Positions 1-8,798 of a stretch of DNA of 64,000 nucleotides are shown piece after piece. Position 1 is the first letter of the stretch, and each line of letters opens with the position of its first letter. A program made the translations under genes and the position numbers. The notes under the pieces are model-generated. The model was not told the origin of the DNA and made no database searches. It was given only the letters and a program-made list of their open reading frames with translations. The DNA is from Avoscillospira_A sp052117125 (GTDB lineage: Bacteria; Bacillota; Clostridia; Oscillospirales; Oscillospiraceae), in assembly GCF_052117125.1 (NCBI RefSeq), contig NZ_JBQKJT010000010.1, positions 62,001-126,000 of the forward strand. Reading direction: 5' to 3'.

Positions 1-1
1 T

Positions 2-883
2 TTGCCCTTTGATCTGCTGTGCCACCAGCCGGTTCCGCTGGCAGTGGTGGGCGGCAGCTTTACCCTGCCCCGCCGAAAGCCCAACAGCCACAAGGGCGAT
101 TATGGCCGCCTGCTGATTGTCGGCGGCAGCGAAGGATACACCGGCGCGCCGGTGCTGGCCGCTTCGGCGGCGCTGCGCAGCGGCGCGGGCCTGGTCTTTG
201 TGGCCGTGCCGCGGAACGTCTATCCCATCGTGGCCGGACGTTGCAGTGCCGCCATGGCCTTACCTCTACCCGATTCAGCGGATGCGCTTCTGGACCGGGT
301 CAAGGGGTGCAGCGCGGCCCTGATTGGCCCCGGTCTCGGTCGGGACCATGACGACTTGGTGCGGATGCTGCTCCAATCCCTGGACTGCCCCGTGATTCTG
401 GATGCCGACGGTCTCAACGCCGCGGCGGGCCATTTGGATTGGATTCGCAGCCGCACAGCCCCCACGGTGCTGACACCCCATGATGGCGAATTTGCCCGGC
501 TGACAGGCTGCGCCTTGCCCATTGGTGACCGGCTGGACGCCGCCCGTTCCCTGGCCCGGAACACGGGGGCCATTGTTATTCTCAAAGGCCACCGCACCGT
601 CACCGCCGCCCCCGATGGCCGTACCTGGATCAACACCAGCGGCAACGCCGGCATGGCTACCGGCGGCAGCGGTGACACACTGGCCGGGATTCTGGCCGCG
701 TTTTTGGGGCAGAAACCGCTGTACGCAGACGGTGCCGACGCCGCCCAACTGGCCGCCCGGGCCGTCTGGCTCCACGGCGCTGCCGGGGACCACGCCGCCC
801 GCCGCCTGGGAGAATACAGTCTCCTGCCCGATGGTCTCATCGACGCTCTGCCCCAGGTCCTCCGGGACCACATTGCAGATTGA
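2..883 (+). CDS. nnrD: ADP-dependent NAD(P)H-hydrate dehydratase, 5'-truncated by the window
   Basis: The protein repairs hydrated NAD(P)H by ADP-driven dehydration (cytosolic metabolite repair; family knowledge). The 293 visible residues carry a ribokinase-like fold with GGSEGYTGAP near residue 40, DADGLN near 137, and the hallmark GMATGGSGDTLAG near 220 that binds the nucleotide and holds the catalytic Asp. The reading frame is open to the left edge, so the TTG at 2 is probably not the real start. In many bacteria this domain is fused to an N-terminal NAD(P)HX epimerase; whether that is so here cannot be seen. It ends in TGA at 881-883, whose bases form part of the ribosome site of the next gene, so the two are probably co-transcribed. 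Confidence 0.93.
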   Translation: MPFDLLCHQPVPLAVVGGSFTLPRRKPNSHKGDYGRLLIVGGSEGYTGAPVLAASAALRSGAGLVFVAVPRNVYPIVAGRCSAAMALPLPDSADALLDRVKGCSAALIGPGLGRDHDDLVRMLLQSLDCPVILDADGLNAAAGHLDWIRSRTAPTVLTPHDGEFARLTGCALPIGDRLDAARSLARNTGAIVILKGHRTVTAAPDGRTWINTSGNAGMATGGSGDTLAGILAAFLGQKPLYADGADAAQLAARAVWLHGAAGDHAARRLGEYSLLPDGLIDALPQVLRDHIAD

Positions 884-897
884 GGAGGCGTTCAACT

Positions 898-1593
898 TTG
901 CAGCCCATTCCACCCATTGGGTGCCATACCGTTCACCGATTTGAACTGCCCCTGATTCATTCCAATATGTATGTAGTCCTTTGCGGTGGCGACGCCCTCA
1001 TTGTAGACCCCTGTCTCAGTCAGGAAGCCGTGGCCCTGCTGCGGGACAGCGGCGTGACCCACTGCACCATCCTGCTGACTCATGAGCACTATGACCACAT
1101 TTCCGGCGTCAACCAACTGCGGGGCAGCTTTTCCTGCACGGTGATTTGTACCGAGGTCTGCGCCCAACGCATGGCCAGCCCCCGCCGCAGCCACGCCGCC
1201 GTCTTCCCCGCCATGTTCTTTTCCCAGGGGCCGGAGGCGGTCCGGCAGGCAGCGGCACTGTTTGACACCCACTATACCTGTACCGCCGAGGAAACCTACT
1301 CCGGTGTGCTGGAGCTCCAATGGCACGATATCCCCCTGCGTCTCGTAGAACTGCCGGGCCATTCCCCCGGCAGCGCCGCCATCGAAGCCGCCGGAACCCA
1401 TGTGTTCACCGGCGACAACCTGATTCCCGGCACTGAGACATTGGTCCGGCTTCCCGGCGGTGACAAGACCGTTTATCTGGAACAGGTCGTACCCTATTTG
1501 CGCCGTCTGGCCCCTTCCATGGTACTCTTGCCGGGTCACGGTCCCTGGTGCCGCCGGTCCGACCCGTTGGTGGCCGCCGTGCTGACGCCATAG
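898..1593 (+). CDS. MBL-fold metallo-hydrolase (glyoxalase II-like)
   Basis: A 231-residue metallo-beta-lactamase-fold hydrolase. It shows HEHYDH (the HxHxDH zinc motif), the third ligand region in LPGHSPGS, TGDNL for the bridging Asp, and LLPGHG for the last histidine. This pattern fits the glyoxalase II/YcbL-like group of thioester or phosphodiester hydrolases, but the substrate cannot be read from sequence. I chose the TTG at 898 because GAGGAGG at 882-888 lies about nine bases upstream; an in-frame TTG at 880 would overlap that ribosome site. It follows the dehydratase by 14 bases, so one transcript is likely. Confidence 0.88.
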   Translation: MQPIPPIGCHTVHRFELPLIHSNMYVVLCGGDALIVDPCLSQEAVALLRDSGVTHCTILLTHEHYDHISGVNQLRGSFSCTVICTEVCAQRMASPRRSHAAVFPAMFFSQGPEAVRQAAALFDTHYTCTAEETYSGVLELQWHDIPLRLVELPGHSPGSAAIEAAGTHVFTGDNLIPGTETLVRLPGGDKTVYLEQVVPYLRRLAPSMVLLPGHGPWCRRSDPLVAAVLTP

Positions 1594-1803
1594 CCCCGTC
1601 AAACACCCCAAAGAATCGTTGTGTATGGAACACCGCCCAAATCTCCTGGTTATTTTATACAAAAAACGACGGATTTTTCTACTTTTCTCCCTGATTGACT
1701 ACACAGCCAAAGCTTTATGGGGTATAATTTAAAAGACAGCCCCCGGGCTGTCCCCTCTCCCGCCCTGGGCGGGAACACAGACGGAGAATGGAGAAATGCA
1801 ACC

Positions 1804-2661
1804 ATGAAAAGGAGCTGGAGAGACCGGAAGGACGGCGTCCTGCTGCGTCAGATTGATTCCATGCATTACATCATGCCGATGATCTATCCCAACCGGTGCG
1901 ACAACGAGGCGTTTATGCACATTCGAGTCGATTTGACCGAAGCGATGCAATATCTGGAAGAGAAAAACGCTTCCGGGCCGGAGTATCAATACAATCTGTT
2001 TCAGCTGGTGGTGACGGCTATTTTGAAAGCTATTACCCTGCGACCCCATATGAACCGGTTTATTGCCAACCAAAACCTGTACCAGCGCCGGGAAATTACC
2101 GCCGCCTTTGTCATCAAGAAAATCTTTTCCGACCAGGGGGGCGAAGCCTTGGCCCGCATTCGGGTCAAGGATGACGATACTCTGGACACCATCCATTCCG
2201 CCATCTACCGGCAGGTATCCAAGGGCCGCAGCGAGACCAAGGATGCCTCCTCCGCAGCCATGGATGTTATACAGAAAATTCCCGGTAAACACCTCATTGG
2301 CTGGATTGTCCGGTTTTTGGACCGCCATGGCTGGATGCCTTCCTCAGTCATTGCCACAGACCCCTATTACTGCTCGGTGGTGCTGACCAATCTGGGCAGT
2401 CTGAAACTGGACGCCGGCTACCACCATCTCACCAACTGGGGCACCAATTCCCTGTTCTGCGCCATTGGGCTGATGAAAAAACGGCCTTTTTACGACGATG
2501 ACGGCAATGTAACCATGCGCATGAGTGTGGACCTGGGATTGACCATCGACGAGCGTATTGCCGACGGCTATTACTATTCCAAAACCATACGTCTGTTGAA
2601 AACACTATTGGAAAATCCGCGGCTGCTGGAGCTGCCGTTAAGCGAGAAGGTAGAGTATTAA
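1804..2661 (+). CDS. E2-like (2-oxoacid dehydrogenase acyltransferase/CAT-fold) acyltransferase, catalytic His replaced
   Basis: A 285-residue protein with the chloramphenicol acetyltransferase/E2 catalytic fold but no lipoyl or peripheral-subunit-binding domain. Family members use a C-terminal HRxxDG motif; here the matching stretch reads DERIADGYYY near residue 255, so Asp and Gly are kept and the histidine is Glu. Either it does not transfer acyl groups or it uses other chemistry. The ATG at 1804 is preferred to the upstream 1717 because the conserved part begins there and GGAGAA lies upstream. Its TAA is followed directly by the ATG of an acyl-CoA ligase at 2662, which points to tight co-expression and perhaps a shared acyl substrate (inference). 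The 1594-1803 gap holds small GC-rich inverted repeats (1735-1774) and a TATAAT-like -10 at 1723. Confidence 0.75.
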   Translation: MKRSWRDRKDGVLLRQIDSMHYIMPMIYPNRCDNEAFMHIRVDLTEAMQYLEEKNASGPEYQYNLFQLVVTAILKAITLRPHMNRFIANQNLYQRREITAAFVIKKIFSDQGGEALARIRVKDDDTLDTIHSAIYRQVSKGRSETKDASSAAMDVIQKIPGKHLIGWIVRFLDRHGWMPSSVIATDPYYCSVVLTNLGSLKLDAGYHHLTNWGTNSLFCAIGLMKKRPFYDDDGNVTMRMSVDLGLTIDERIADGYYYSKTIRLLKTLLENPRLLELPLSEKVEY

Positions 2662-4386
2662 ATGAAAACCATTACTGTCAAAACGCCCTGGAAGGATTAT
2701 ATGGGCGACGTGCCCATGCACCTGCAATATTTTGAAGGCTCCATGTACGACGCCGTGGCCGAAACGGCAAAAAAATATCCCAACCAAGTGGCCTTCGACT
2801 TTATGGGCAAGCCCACCACCTATAAAAAGCTGATGCAGGAGATCGAACTCTGTGCCAAAGCCCTGCGGACCATCGGCATCCGGGAAAATGACCGGGTCAC
2901 CATTGCCATGCCCAACTGCCCCCAGGCTATCTACCTGTTCTACGCGGTCAATCTGGTGGGCGGCATCGCCAATATGATTCACCCGCTGTCGGCGGAAAAG
3001 GAAATTGAGTTCTATCTCAATGAATCGGAAAGCGTCACCGCCATCACCCTGGACCAGTTCTACCACAAGTTTGAGCGGGTCCGGCAAAACACCAAAGTGG
3101 TCAACATCATTATCGCCAGCATCAAAGACGCCCTCTCCCCCACCATCCGGGCCGGTTATATGCTGACCGAGGGACGGAAGATCGAAAAGATTCCCGACGA
3201 TGCCCCTGTTATCCGCTGGGCCGACTTTATGCGTATGAGCAAGCACTGCTTCTACAACTACCGGGTGGAGCGCCGCTCCGACGACCCGGCGGTCATTCTC
3301 TACTCCGGCGGCACCACCGGCACCACCAAGGGCATCGTGCTGACCAACAAGAATTTCAACGCCCTGGGCCAACAGGTGGTGGCAGCCAATCCCATGTTCC
3401 GCCCCGGCGATAAAATGCTGGCCGCCATGCCGCTGTTCCACGGCTTCGGTCTGGGCGTCTGCATCCATACCATGCTGTCTCAGGGTGGCCGCTGCGTCCT
3501 GGTCCCCCGCTTTACCCCCAAGACCTACGCCCGGGACCTGGTAAAAAAACGCTGCAACTTTGTGGCCGGTGTCCCCACCCTGTACGAGGCCCTGCTGCGG
3601 CTGCCCGATATGGACGGCGCGGACCTGAGCTGTCTCAAGGGTGTATTCTCCGGCGGCGACTCCCTTTCCGTGGAACTAAAAAAGAAGTTCGACAAGTTCC
3701 TCTATGACCACAAGGCCACCATCCAGGTCCGGGAGGGCTACGGCACCACGGAGACCGTCACAGCCTGCTGCCTGACGCCGTCCCATATGTACAAGGAGGG
3801 CTCCATCGGTCTGCCCTTCCCCGATACCTATATTAAAATTGTCAAGCCCGGCACCGACAAGGAGGTGCCCTACGGCACCGAAGGCGAGATTTTGCTGGCC
3901 GGGCCCACGGTCATGAAGGAGTACCGGGGCCATCCCAAGGAGACGGCAGAAACCCTGCGGACCCACGCCGATGGCCTGACCTGGGTCTACACCGGCGACC
4001 TGGGCACCATGGACGATCAGGGCTTTGTCTATTTCAAGGGTCGGGCCAAGCGCATGATTATCTCCTCCGGCTACAACATCTATCCGGCGCAGCTGGAAAA
4101 CATTCTTGATGCCCACGAGCTGGTGCAGATGAGCTGCGTCATCGGCGTACCGGACCCCTACAAGATGCAGAAGGTCAAAGCCTTTGTCAAGCTGGTCCCC
4201 GGCGTTTCCCCCAATGAGGAGACCAAGGAGCTGCTGCTGGACTACTGCCGCAAGCACATAGCCAAATACGCCATGCCCTACGACATTGCCTTTAAAGAGG
4301 AAATGCCCAAAACCCTGGTGGGCAAAGTGGCCTACCGGGTACTGGAAGAAGAGGAACTGGCAAAGCAGCCCGTTGCGGCTCCCTGA
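2662..4386 (+). CDS. Class I adenylate-forming acyl-CoA synthetase (AMP-ligase)
   Basis: 574 residues, full length for the ANL superfamily, which activates a carboxylate with ATP to an acyl-AMP and passes it to CoA. Visible motifs are the P-loop YSGGTTGTTKG (about residue 214), YGTTET (about 361), TGDLGTMDDQGF with KGRAKRMIISSG (about 450-475), and the C-terminal catalytic lysine in PKTLVGKVAYR. The start has zero spacing from the preceding stop, so translation is probably coupled to the E2-like acyltransferase. The acid it activates cannot be told from sequence; medium- or long-chain fatty acid-like substrates are the common case in this branch. A 12-bp stem hairpin follows at 4523-4552. Confidence 0.9.
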   Translation: MKTITVKTPWKDYMGDVPMHLQYFEGSMYDAVAETAKKYPNQVAFDFMGKPTTYKKLMQEIELCAKALRTIGIRENDRVTIAMPNCPQAIYLFYAVNLVGGIANMIHPLSAEKEIEFYLNESESVTAITLDQFYHKFERVRQNTKVVNIIIASIKDALSPTIRAGYMLTEGRKIEKIPDDAPVIRWADFMRMSKHCFYNYRVERRSDDPAVILYSGGTTGTTKGIVLTNKNFNALGQQVVAANPMFRPGDKMLAAMPLFHGFGLGVCIHTMLSQGGRCVLVPRFTPKTYARDLVKKRCNFVAGVPTLYEALLRLPDMDGADLSCLKGVFSGGDSLSVELKKKFDKFLYDHKATIQVREGYGTTETVTACCLTPSHMYKEGSIGLPFPDTYIKIVKPGTDKEVPYGTEGEILLAGPTVMKEYRGHPKETAETLRTHADGLTWVYTGDLGTMDDQGFVYFKGRAKRMIISSGYNIYPAQLENILDAHELVQMSCVIGVPDPYKMQKVKAFVKLVPGVSPNEETKELLLDYCRKHIAKYAMPYDIAFKEEMPKTLVGKVAYRVLEEEELAKQPVAAP

Positions 4387-4522
4387 TTGCTTCGGATGTG
4401 GCTTTGCGGTTTGTAAAAGCCGCAGCCGATGTTATGGAGATGCACAACCGTTTCTGCTATGATACAGGACCTTTGCAGTGGACCGGCATTCGCTGTGATC
4501 GTTTTGTAGATTTGGACAACAA

Positions 4523-4552
4523 GCCCCCTGTCTGCACGTTCAGACAGGGGGC
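4523..4552. terminator. Hairpin between convergent genes
   Basis: A perfect 12-bp stem, GCCCCCTGTCTG (4523-4534) with CAGACAGGGGGC (4541-4552) and a six-base loop, lies between the convergent acyl-CoA ligase and aldolase genes. There is no strong T-run on either side, so it may end transcription weakly in both directions. Confidence 0.6.
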
Positions 4553-4602
4553 GAATCCTTCCATCAGGATTTGGTTTCCCGGATGAAACCGCTCTGCGGG
4601 CA

Positions 4603-5247
4603 CTATTTTTGCCCGTACACATTTTTCGCAAAATACCGCATGGCGGCAATGTGCTCGTCAGAGATTTTCTTGTAATCTCTGCCCATGGCCCGGATCATCT
4701 GATAAATTTGGGCCGTCACCTCCAGGACCTTGCAGACCTTGAATGCCTCATCCATGGTCTGGCCCACACACACCGCGCCGTGGGACTGGAGCAGGCAGGC
4801 GTTGGCTGTTTTGCCCAGCGCCTCCACACAGTTTTCCGCCAGCTCCTGGCTGCCGGGCAGTCCGTATTTCGCAGTCCGGCACACATCGCCCAGTACCTGG
4901 GCCGCCTCATCGATGACCATGGGGATATCCTCGCCGCAGCAGGAAAACACCGTGGAATAAATGGGATGGGTATGGACCACAGCCTGAACCTCCGGGCGGC
5001 TCCGGTAGACGTGCAGATGGAGGTCCAGTTCAATGCTGGGCTTGCGGTGGCCCTCCACGCGGTTTCCCTGGAGGTCCAGCACCACAATGTCCTCCTCCTG
5101 TATGGTGGTATAGTCCATACCGCTAGGGGTCAGATAGACCAGATTGGTTTCCGGGTCCCGGGCGCTGATATTGCCCCAGGTCTCCACGGTATATCCACCA
5201 CGCAGCATCCGCAAGCCGCTGTCTACAATCAGTTTTTTATAGTTCAT
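4603..5247 (-). CDS. Class II aldolase (fuculose/deoxyribulose-1-phosphate aldolase-like)
   Basis: 214 residues, the usual length of zinc-dependent class II aldolases of the AraD/FucA group. HTHP (about residue 93) and QSHG (about 154) give the zinc histidines, and the glutamate in SIELDLHLHV is placed like the catalytic acid. These enzymes split ketose-1-phosphates to DHAP and an aldehyde. With MtnK- and MtnA-like genes next door, the likely substrate is 5-deoxyribulose-1-phosphate or 5-methylthioribulose-1-phosphate (DHAP-shunt type; inference). MtnB dehydratases share this fold, so a dehydratase role is possible, but no other methionine-salvage gene is present. It is divergent from the DeoR regulator across 156 bases that should hold both promoters. 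Confidence 0.85.
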   Translation of the reverse strand: MNYKKLIVDSGLRMLRGGYTVETWGNISARDPETNLVYLTPSGMDYTTIQEEDIVVLDLQGNRVEGHRKPSIELDLHLHVYRSRPEVQAVVHTHPIYSTVFSCCGEDIPMVIDEAAQVLGDVCRTAKYGLPGSQELAENCVEALGKTANACLLQSHGAVCVGQTMDEAFKVCKVLEVTAQIYQMIRAMGRDYKKISDEHIAAMRYFAKNVYGQK

Positions 5248-5403
5248 AGCAAAAACTCCTTTTGACGGTCCCCCGGAGGGGAGTCCAGGTCTCTCTGGAA
5301 TCCATCGACCGGATTTCCAATAGAATAACCTGTAATTATTGATAAAATACGATTTTTATGGTACGATAGTTGGGTAATATTTACGCAGAGAGGAGTGCGC
5401 CGT

Positions 5404-6156
5404 ATGCTGGCCATCACCCGCAGAAACGCTATCAAGGATCAGCTGATGGAGCGAAAAAGCGTCACCATCACCGATTTGGCCCAAAAACTCAACGTCACCA
5501 AGGAAACCATTCGCCGTGATCTGCGGATGATGGAAGAGAACGGTGAACTGATCCGTACCCATGGCGGCGCCTATATTCTCGACGGTGTACAAAATGATAT
5601 TGATATCAACATGCGCCAGGTCCTCAAAACTCAGGAGAAAAGCATCATTGCCGAAAAATGCAGCGCCCTGATTCAGCCCGGCGACTCTATTTTTCTCGAC
5701 GGCTCCACCACCTGCTGGTTTGTGGCCCAGCGCCTTCTGGGACAGAACCTCACGGTGCTGACCAATTCCTTGCAGATTTCCACCATTTTGTCCCAATCGC
5801 CCTCCATCCAGCTGATTGGCATCGGCGGCCGCTTTGCCCCCAGCAATCTCTGCTTCATCGGTGACAACACCTGCCGCTCACTGTCCAACTACTATGTGGA
5901 CAAGGCTTTTTTGTCGTGCCGTTCCATCAGCCGCGCCCACGGCATCACCGACATTTCCGAAGACTATGCGGCCATCCACCGGCTGGTGGTGGAACGGAGC
6001 AACAAGTCCTATCTGGTGGTGGACAACTCCAAGCTGGACAACACATCCTTTGCCTACACCTGTCCCCTGACCAGTGTAGACGCCGTCATCTGCGACGCCC
6101 CCTGGTCGGAGCCATGGCAGGAGTATTTCCGGTCCCACAATATCGCGTTTTATTGA
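5404..6156 (+). CDS. DeoR-family transcriptional regulator
   Basis: 250 residues. An N-terminal winged helix-turn-helix contains the family signature around ITDLAQKLNVTKETIRRDL (residues 23-42), followed by a sugar-phosphate-sensing ISOCOT-type domain that includes LDGSTT and TNSLQ. DeoR proteins usually repress sugar genes and release DNA on binding a phosphorylated intermediate. The ATG at 5404 is chosen because GAGGAG sits eight bases upstream. The gene is embedded in the aldolase/mtnA/mtnK cluster, divergent from the aldolase and convergent with mtnA, so it is the likely local regulator; a pentose phosphate made by the kinase is the expected effector (inference). Confidence 0.9.
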   Translation: MLAITRRNAIKDQLMERKSVTITDLAQKLNVTKETIRRDLRMMEENGELIRTHGGAYILDGVQNDIDINMRQVLKTQEKSIIAEKCSALIQPGDSIFLDGSTTCWFVAQRLLGQNLTVLTNSLQISTILSQSPSIQLIGIGGRFAPSNLCFIGDNTCRSLSNYYVDKAFLSCRSISRAHGITDISEDYAAIHRLVVERSNKSYLVVDNSKLDNTSFAYTCPLTSVDAVICDAPWSEPWQEYFRSHNIAFY

Positions 6157-6203
6157 TGATACGGCCTTTAATTCACAGTGAAAATACGGACTCCATAAGC
6201 GAA

Positions 6204-6236
6204 GGGAGATGGATCTGCCGATCCATCTCCCTTTTC
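6204..6236 (+). terminator. Intrinsic terminator after the DeoR gene
   Basis: A 12-bp perfect stem, GGGAGATGGATC (6204-6215) with GATCCATCTCCC (6220-6231) and a TGCC loop, is followed by TTTT. It separates the convergent DeoR and mtnA genes. Confidence 0.85.
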
Positions 6237-6261
6237 GTCCTGTGGATCTTGGCGGACGGAC

Positions 6262-7326
6262 TTACCGGATACCCATGCGTTCAAATGCCTTGTCAAAGGG
6301 CGGATAGGCAATGCCCTTTTCGGTAATGATGCCGGTAATCAAACTGTGATCCGTAACATCAAAGGCTGGGTTGTTGACCTTGACTCCCTCCGGCGCCATG
6401 CGCTTTTTATACCAGGCCTCCGTGACCTCTTCGGCCGGGCGCTCCTCAATCACAATGTCGTCGCCGCTGGCAATGGACATATCGATGGTGGAGGTGGGCG
6501 CGCAGACATAGAACGGAATGCCGTAATGCTTGGCCAGAATGGCTACGCCGCTGGTACCGATTTTATTGGCAAAATCACCGTTGGCCGCCACCCGGTCGCA
6601 GCCCACAAAGACTATATTGATCTTTCCCCGCTTCATGGTGATGGAGGCCATATTGTCACAGATCAGCGTGGTATCCACACCGGCGGTCTGCATTTCAAAG
6701 GCGCTGAGCCGTGCGCCCTGCAACAGGGGCCGCGTCTCATCGCAGTATACATGGAGATCGTCCCAACCGTTCTCCAAAGCAATGTAGATGGGAGCCAGCG
6801 CCGTGCCGTACTTGGCGGTGGCCAAGGTGCCGGCGTTGCAGTGGGTGAGGATGCCGTCGCCGTGATGCAGCAATTCAAATCCCAGCTGGCCGATGTTGCG
6901 GCTGATGGCGATGTCCTCTTCCCGGATGGCGTGGGCCTCCTGACGGAGACGTTCTTTCAGCTGGGCCACCGTCATGGTATCCCGGTTTTCCGCCACGACT
7001 TTAGCCATACGGTTCAAAGCCCAGGACAGGTTGACCGCCGTGGGGCGGGAGGAATCGAGATACGCTTTTTTCTCCTCAAAGTAGTTGCAGAACTCCTCCA
7101 TATTGTCCGTTTGCAGCTGGGCTGTCACCACATAAATACCATAGGCGGCCGCCACACCGATGGCCGGCGCGCCTCGAACCCGCAGGGCGTAGATGGCCTC
7201 CCAGATATCCTCCGCCTTGGACAGGTGCAGATACTTGATCTCACCGGGCAGTAAGGTCTGGTCGAGAATGATGATTTCCAGAGCGTCTTCCGACAGTACG
7301 ACGGTGTCCAGGCTCAAAGCGTTCAT
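6262..7326 (-). CDS. mtnA: MtnA-like 5-methylthio-/5-deoxyribose-1-phosphate isomerase
   Basis: 354 residues, the normal length for the MtnA/eIF2B-like aldose-ketose isomerases. Characteristic stretches are RVRGAPAIGV (about residue 49), HCNAGTLAT (catalytic cysteine, about 160), DETRPLLQGARLSAFE and GCDRVAANGDFANKIGT (catalytic Asp region, about 240). It converts the aldose-1-phosphate to the ketose-1-phosphate. In the order kinase, isomerase, aldolase it supplies the middle step of a DHAP-shunt-like route. It follows mtnK by 45 bases with AAGGAG upstream of the ATG at 7326, so it belongs to the operon starting at the binding-protein gene. Substrate choice between methylthioribose and 5-deoxyribose phosphates cannot be read from sequence. 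Confidence 0.93.
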   Translation of the reverse strand: MNALSLDTVVLSEDALEIIILDQTLLPGEIKYLHLSKAEDIWEAIYALRVRGAPAIGVAAAYGIYVVTAQLQTDNMEEFCNYFEEKKAYLDSSRPTAVNLSWALNRMAKVVAENRDTMTVAQLKERLRQEAHAIREEDIAISRNIGQLGFELLHHGDGILTHCNAGTLATAKYGTALAPIYIALENGWDDLHVYCDETRPLLQGARLSAFEMQTAGVDTTLICDNMASITMKRGKINIVFVGCDRVAANGDFANKIGTSGVAILAKHYGIPFYVCAPTSTIDMSIASGDDIVIEERPAEEVTEAWYKKRMAPEGVKVNNPAFDVTDHSLITGIITEKGIAYPPFDKAFERMGIR

Positions 7327-7371
7327 AGTAAAGGTCTCCTTTTCTGTATAAAATACGGGTCGCGGACCGGC

Positions 7372-8598
7372 TCAGCAGGCGGCAATGGCATCGTGCAGGA
7401 TTTGCAGGAAATCCTTGCCTGTGTGCAGCATCTGACGCTCCTTGATAAACCGCTTGGCGGCCACAATGCAGATGCGCTCGGCGCGGGTCCGCTTGGCACT
7501 GTCGGAAATGGTGGTCAAATCCTTGACATTGGCCATACCCACTGTGCGGCGAATCAGTTCCAGACCGGTGACGGCAGCGGTATCGGCCAGGATGGTGCGC
7601 AGATAGTACGCCTGATAGCCCTCCGTCTGACACATACGGTCCGTCACATGACGGCTATAATAGTCGTTCATCTTGGCCATAGTCAGATCGACCACATCCA
7701 CAATGACCTGCTCCACCCAGCCGCAGAAGGTCTCCCGCTCCGCCGCGTCGGCGCTTTCGGCATCGCCGTGGCACCAGGCAAACATCATATTGGCTACCAC
7801 ATTGCCGATGTCATAGCCCATGGGGCCGTAGAAGCAGAACTCCGGATCGAATACCATGGTACTCTCGTCGTTGATGAAAATGGAGCCTGTGTGCAGGTCG
7901 CCGTGGAGCAGGGACTGCGCATTGCACATAAAGTCCATCTTCAGCTTTGCAACCTCCAGATGGAGTTCTTTGTCCTCGTACAGCTCCGTTTTTACAAATT
8001 CGGCGTTGGGAGCAAAGACGTTGTTGCGTCCTGCACAGTCGTTATAGGGCTCTGTATATACCAGGTCCTCGGTGATCTCACACAGCTCGGGATTGATGTA
8101 CTTTTTTTGCAGTTCCTTCTTCTCCTTGTGGTCCAGCACCACATCCGTGGTACCCATCAGGGTGTTGGCCATAAAGGTGGAAATCTGGTCGGCAAATTTA
8201 GGGTAGATCTTGTGCTGGAGCATACAGGTCCGCATGATGGCATGATCACTCAGGTCCTCCATGCCGCAGGCACACATGACGGTGTCATAGAAGTAAATTT
8301 CCGGCACATAGCCCGGGGCCAGCTTGCCCTGGAGCAACAAAATCTCCGATTCAATGCGGTTGCGGTCGGTGGAGATGTGCATATCGGCGGAAATACGCAG
8401 TGCCTCGCCTGCCTGTTTGATGATGGCCGAATGGCCCTGGCCATCCCACACACGGAATACATAGTTCAGATTGCCGTCGCCGATTTCCTTGCATTGCAGA
8501 CTGGCCGTGTCCCAGGGGAATTTCGTCACCTTGGCCACAGCATATTCCTTCGCTTCTTCCGCATTCATCAGAAAGTACGTGTCAAACTTTGCCATCAT
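7372..8598 (-). CDS. mtnK: MtnK-like methylthioribose/5-deoxyribose kinase
   Basis: 408 residues of the aminoglycoside-phosphotransferase-like kinase fold. HGDLHTGSIF (catalytic loop, about residue 230) and DPEFCFYGPMGYDIG (metal-binding Asp) are the marks of S-methyl-5-thioribose kinase. It phosphorylates the anomeric hydroxyl of the free sugar with ATP. The first of two adjacent ATGs (8598) is chosen because GGAGG lies six bases upstream; the frame stays open further but that extension has no support. A free-sugar kinase directly after an ABC importer suggests the sugar is taken up from outside rather than made only by internal MTA/5'-deoxyadenosine turnover (inference). Confidence 0.93.
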   Translation of the reverse strand: MMAKFDTYFLMNAEEAKEYAVAKVTKFPWDTASLQCKEIGDGNLNYVFRVWDGQGHSAIIKQAGEALRISADMHISTDRNRIESEILLLQGKLAPGYVPEIYFYDTVMCACGMEDLSDHAIMRTCMLQHKIYPKFADQISTFMANTLMGTTDVVLDHKEKKELQKKYINPELCEITEDLVYTEPYNDCAGRNNVFAPNAEFVKTELYEDKELHLEVAKLKMDFMCNAQSLLHGDLHTGSIFINDESTMVFDPEFCFYGPMGYDIGNVVANMMFAWCHGDAESADAAERETFCGWVEQVIVDVVDLTMAKMNDYYSRHVTDRMCQTEGYQAYYLRTILADTAAVTGLELIRRTVGMANVKDLTTISDSAKRTRAERICIVAAKRFIKERQMLHTGKDFLQILHDAIAAC

Positions 8599-8753
8599 AA
8601 CGTTCCTCCATTCATGGGTCCCACAGTCCTGCCCCAGGACTATGGATATGATTATCTTGTTTCTGTTTGATTTGAGTTTACCGTTTGCCGGTCCGGAGCG
8701 CAAGAACTTTCGACCACAAATCCGGTCGTTTGAAACATTGCATTCCATATAAT

Positions 8754-8789
8754 GGGGAACCGCCGCCAAAGGTGGCCGGACGGTTCCCC
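8754..8789 (-). terminator. Intercistronic hairpin between the permease and mtnK genes
   Basis: GGGGAACCG (8754-8762) pairs with CGGTTCCCC (8781-8789), with a further inner stem around CCGCC/GGTGG. There is no T-run, so it is more likely an mRNA-processing or stabilising hairpin than a full terminator. Confidence 0.5.
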
Positions 8790-8798
8790 ACAGTGGGA

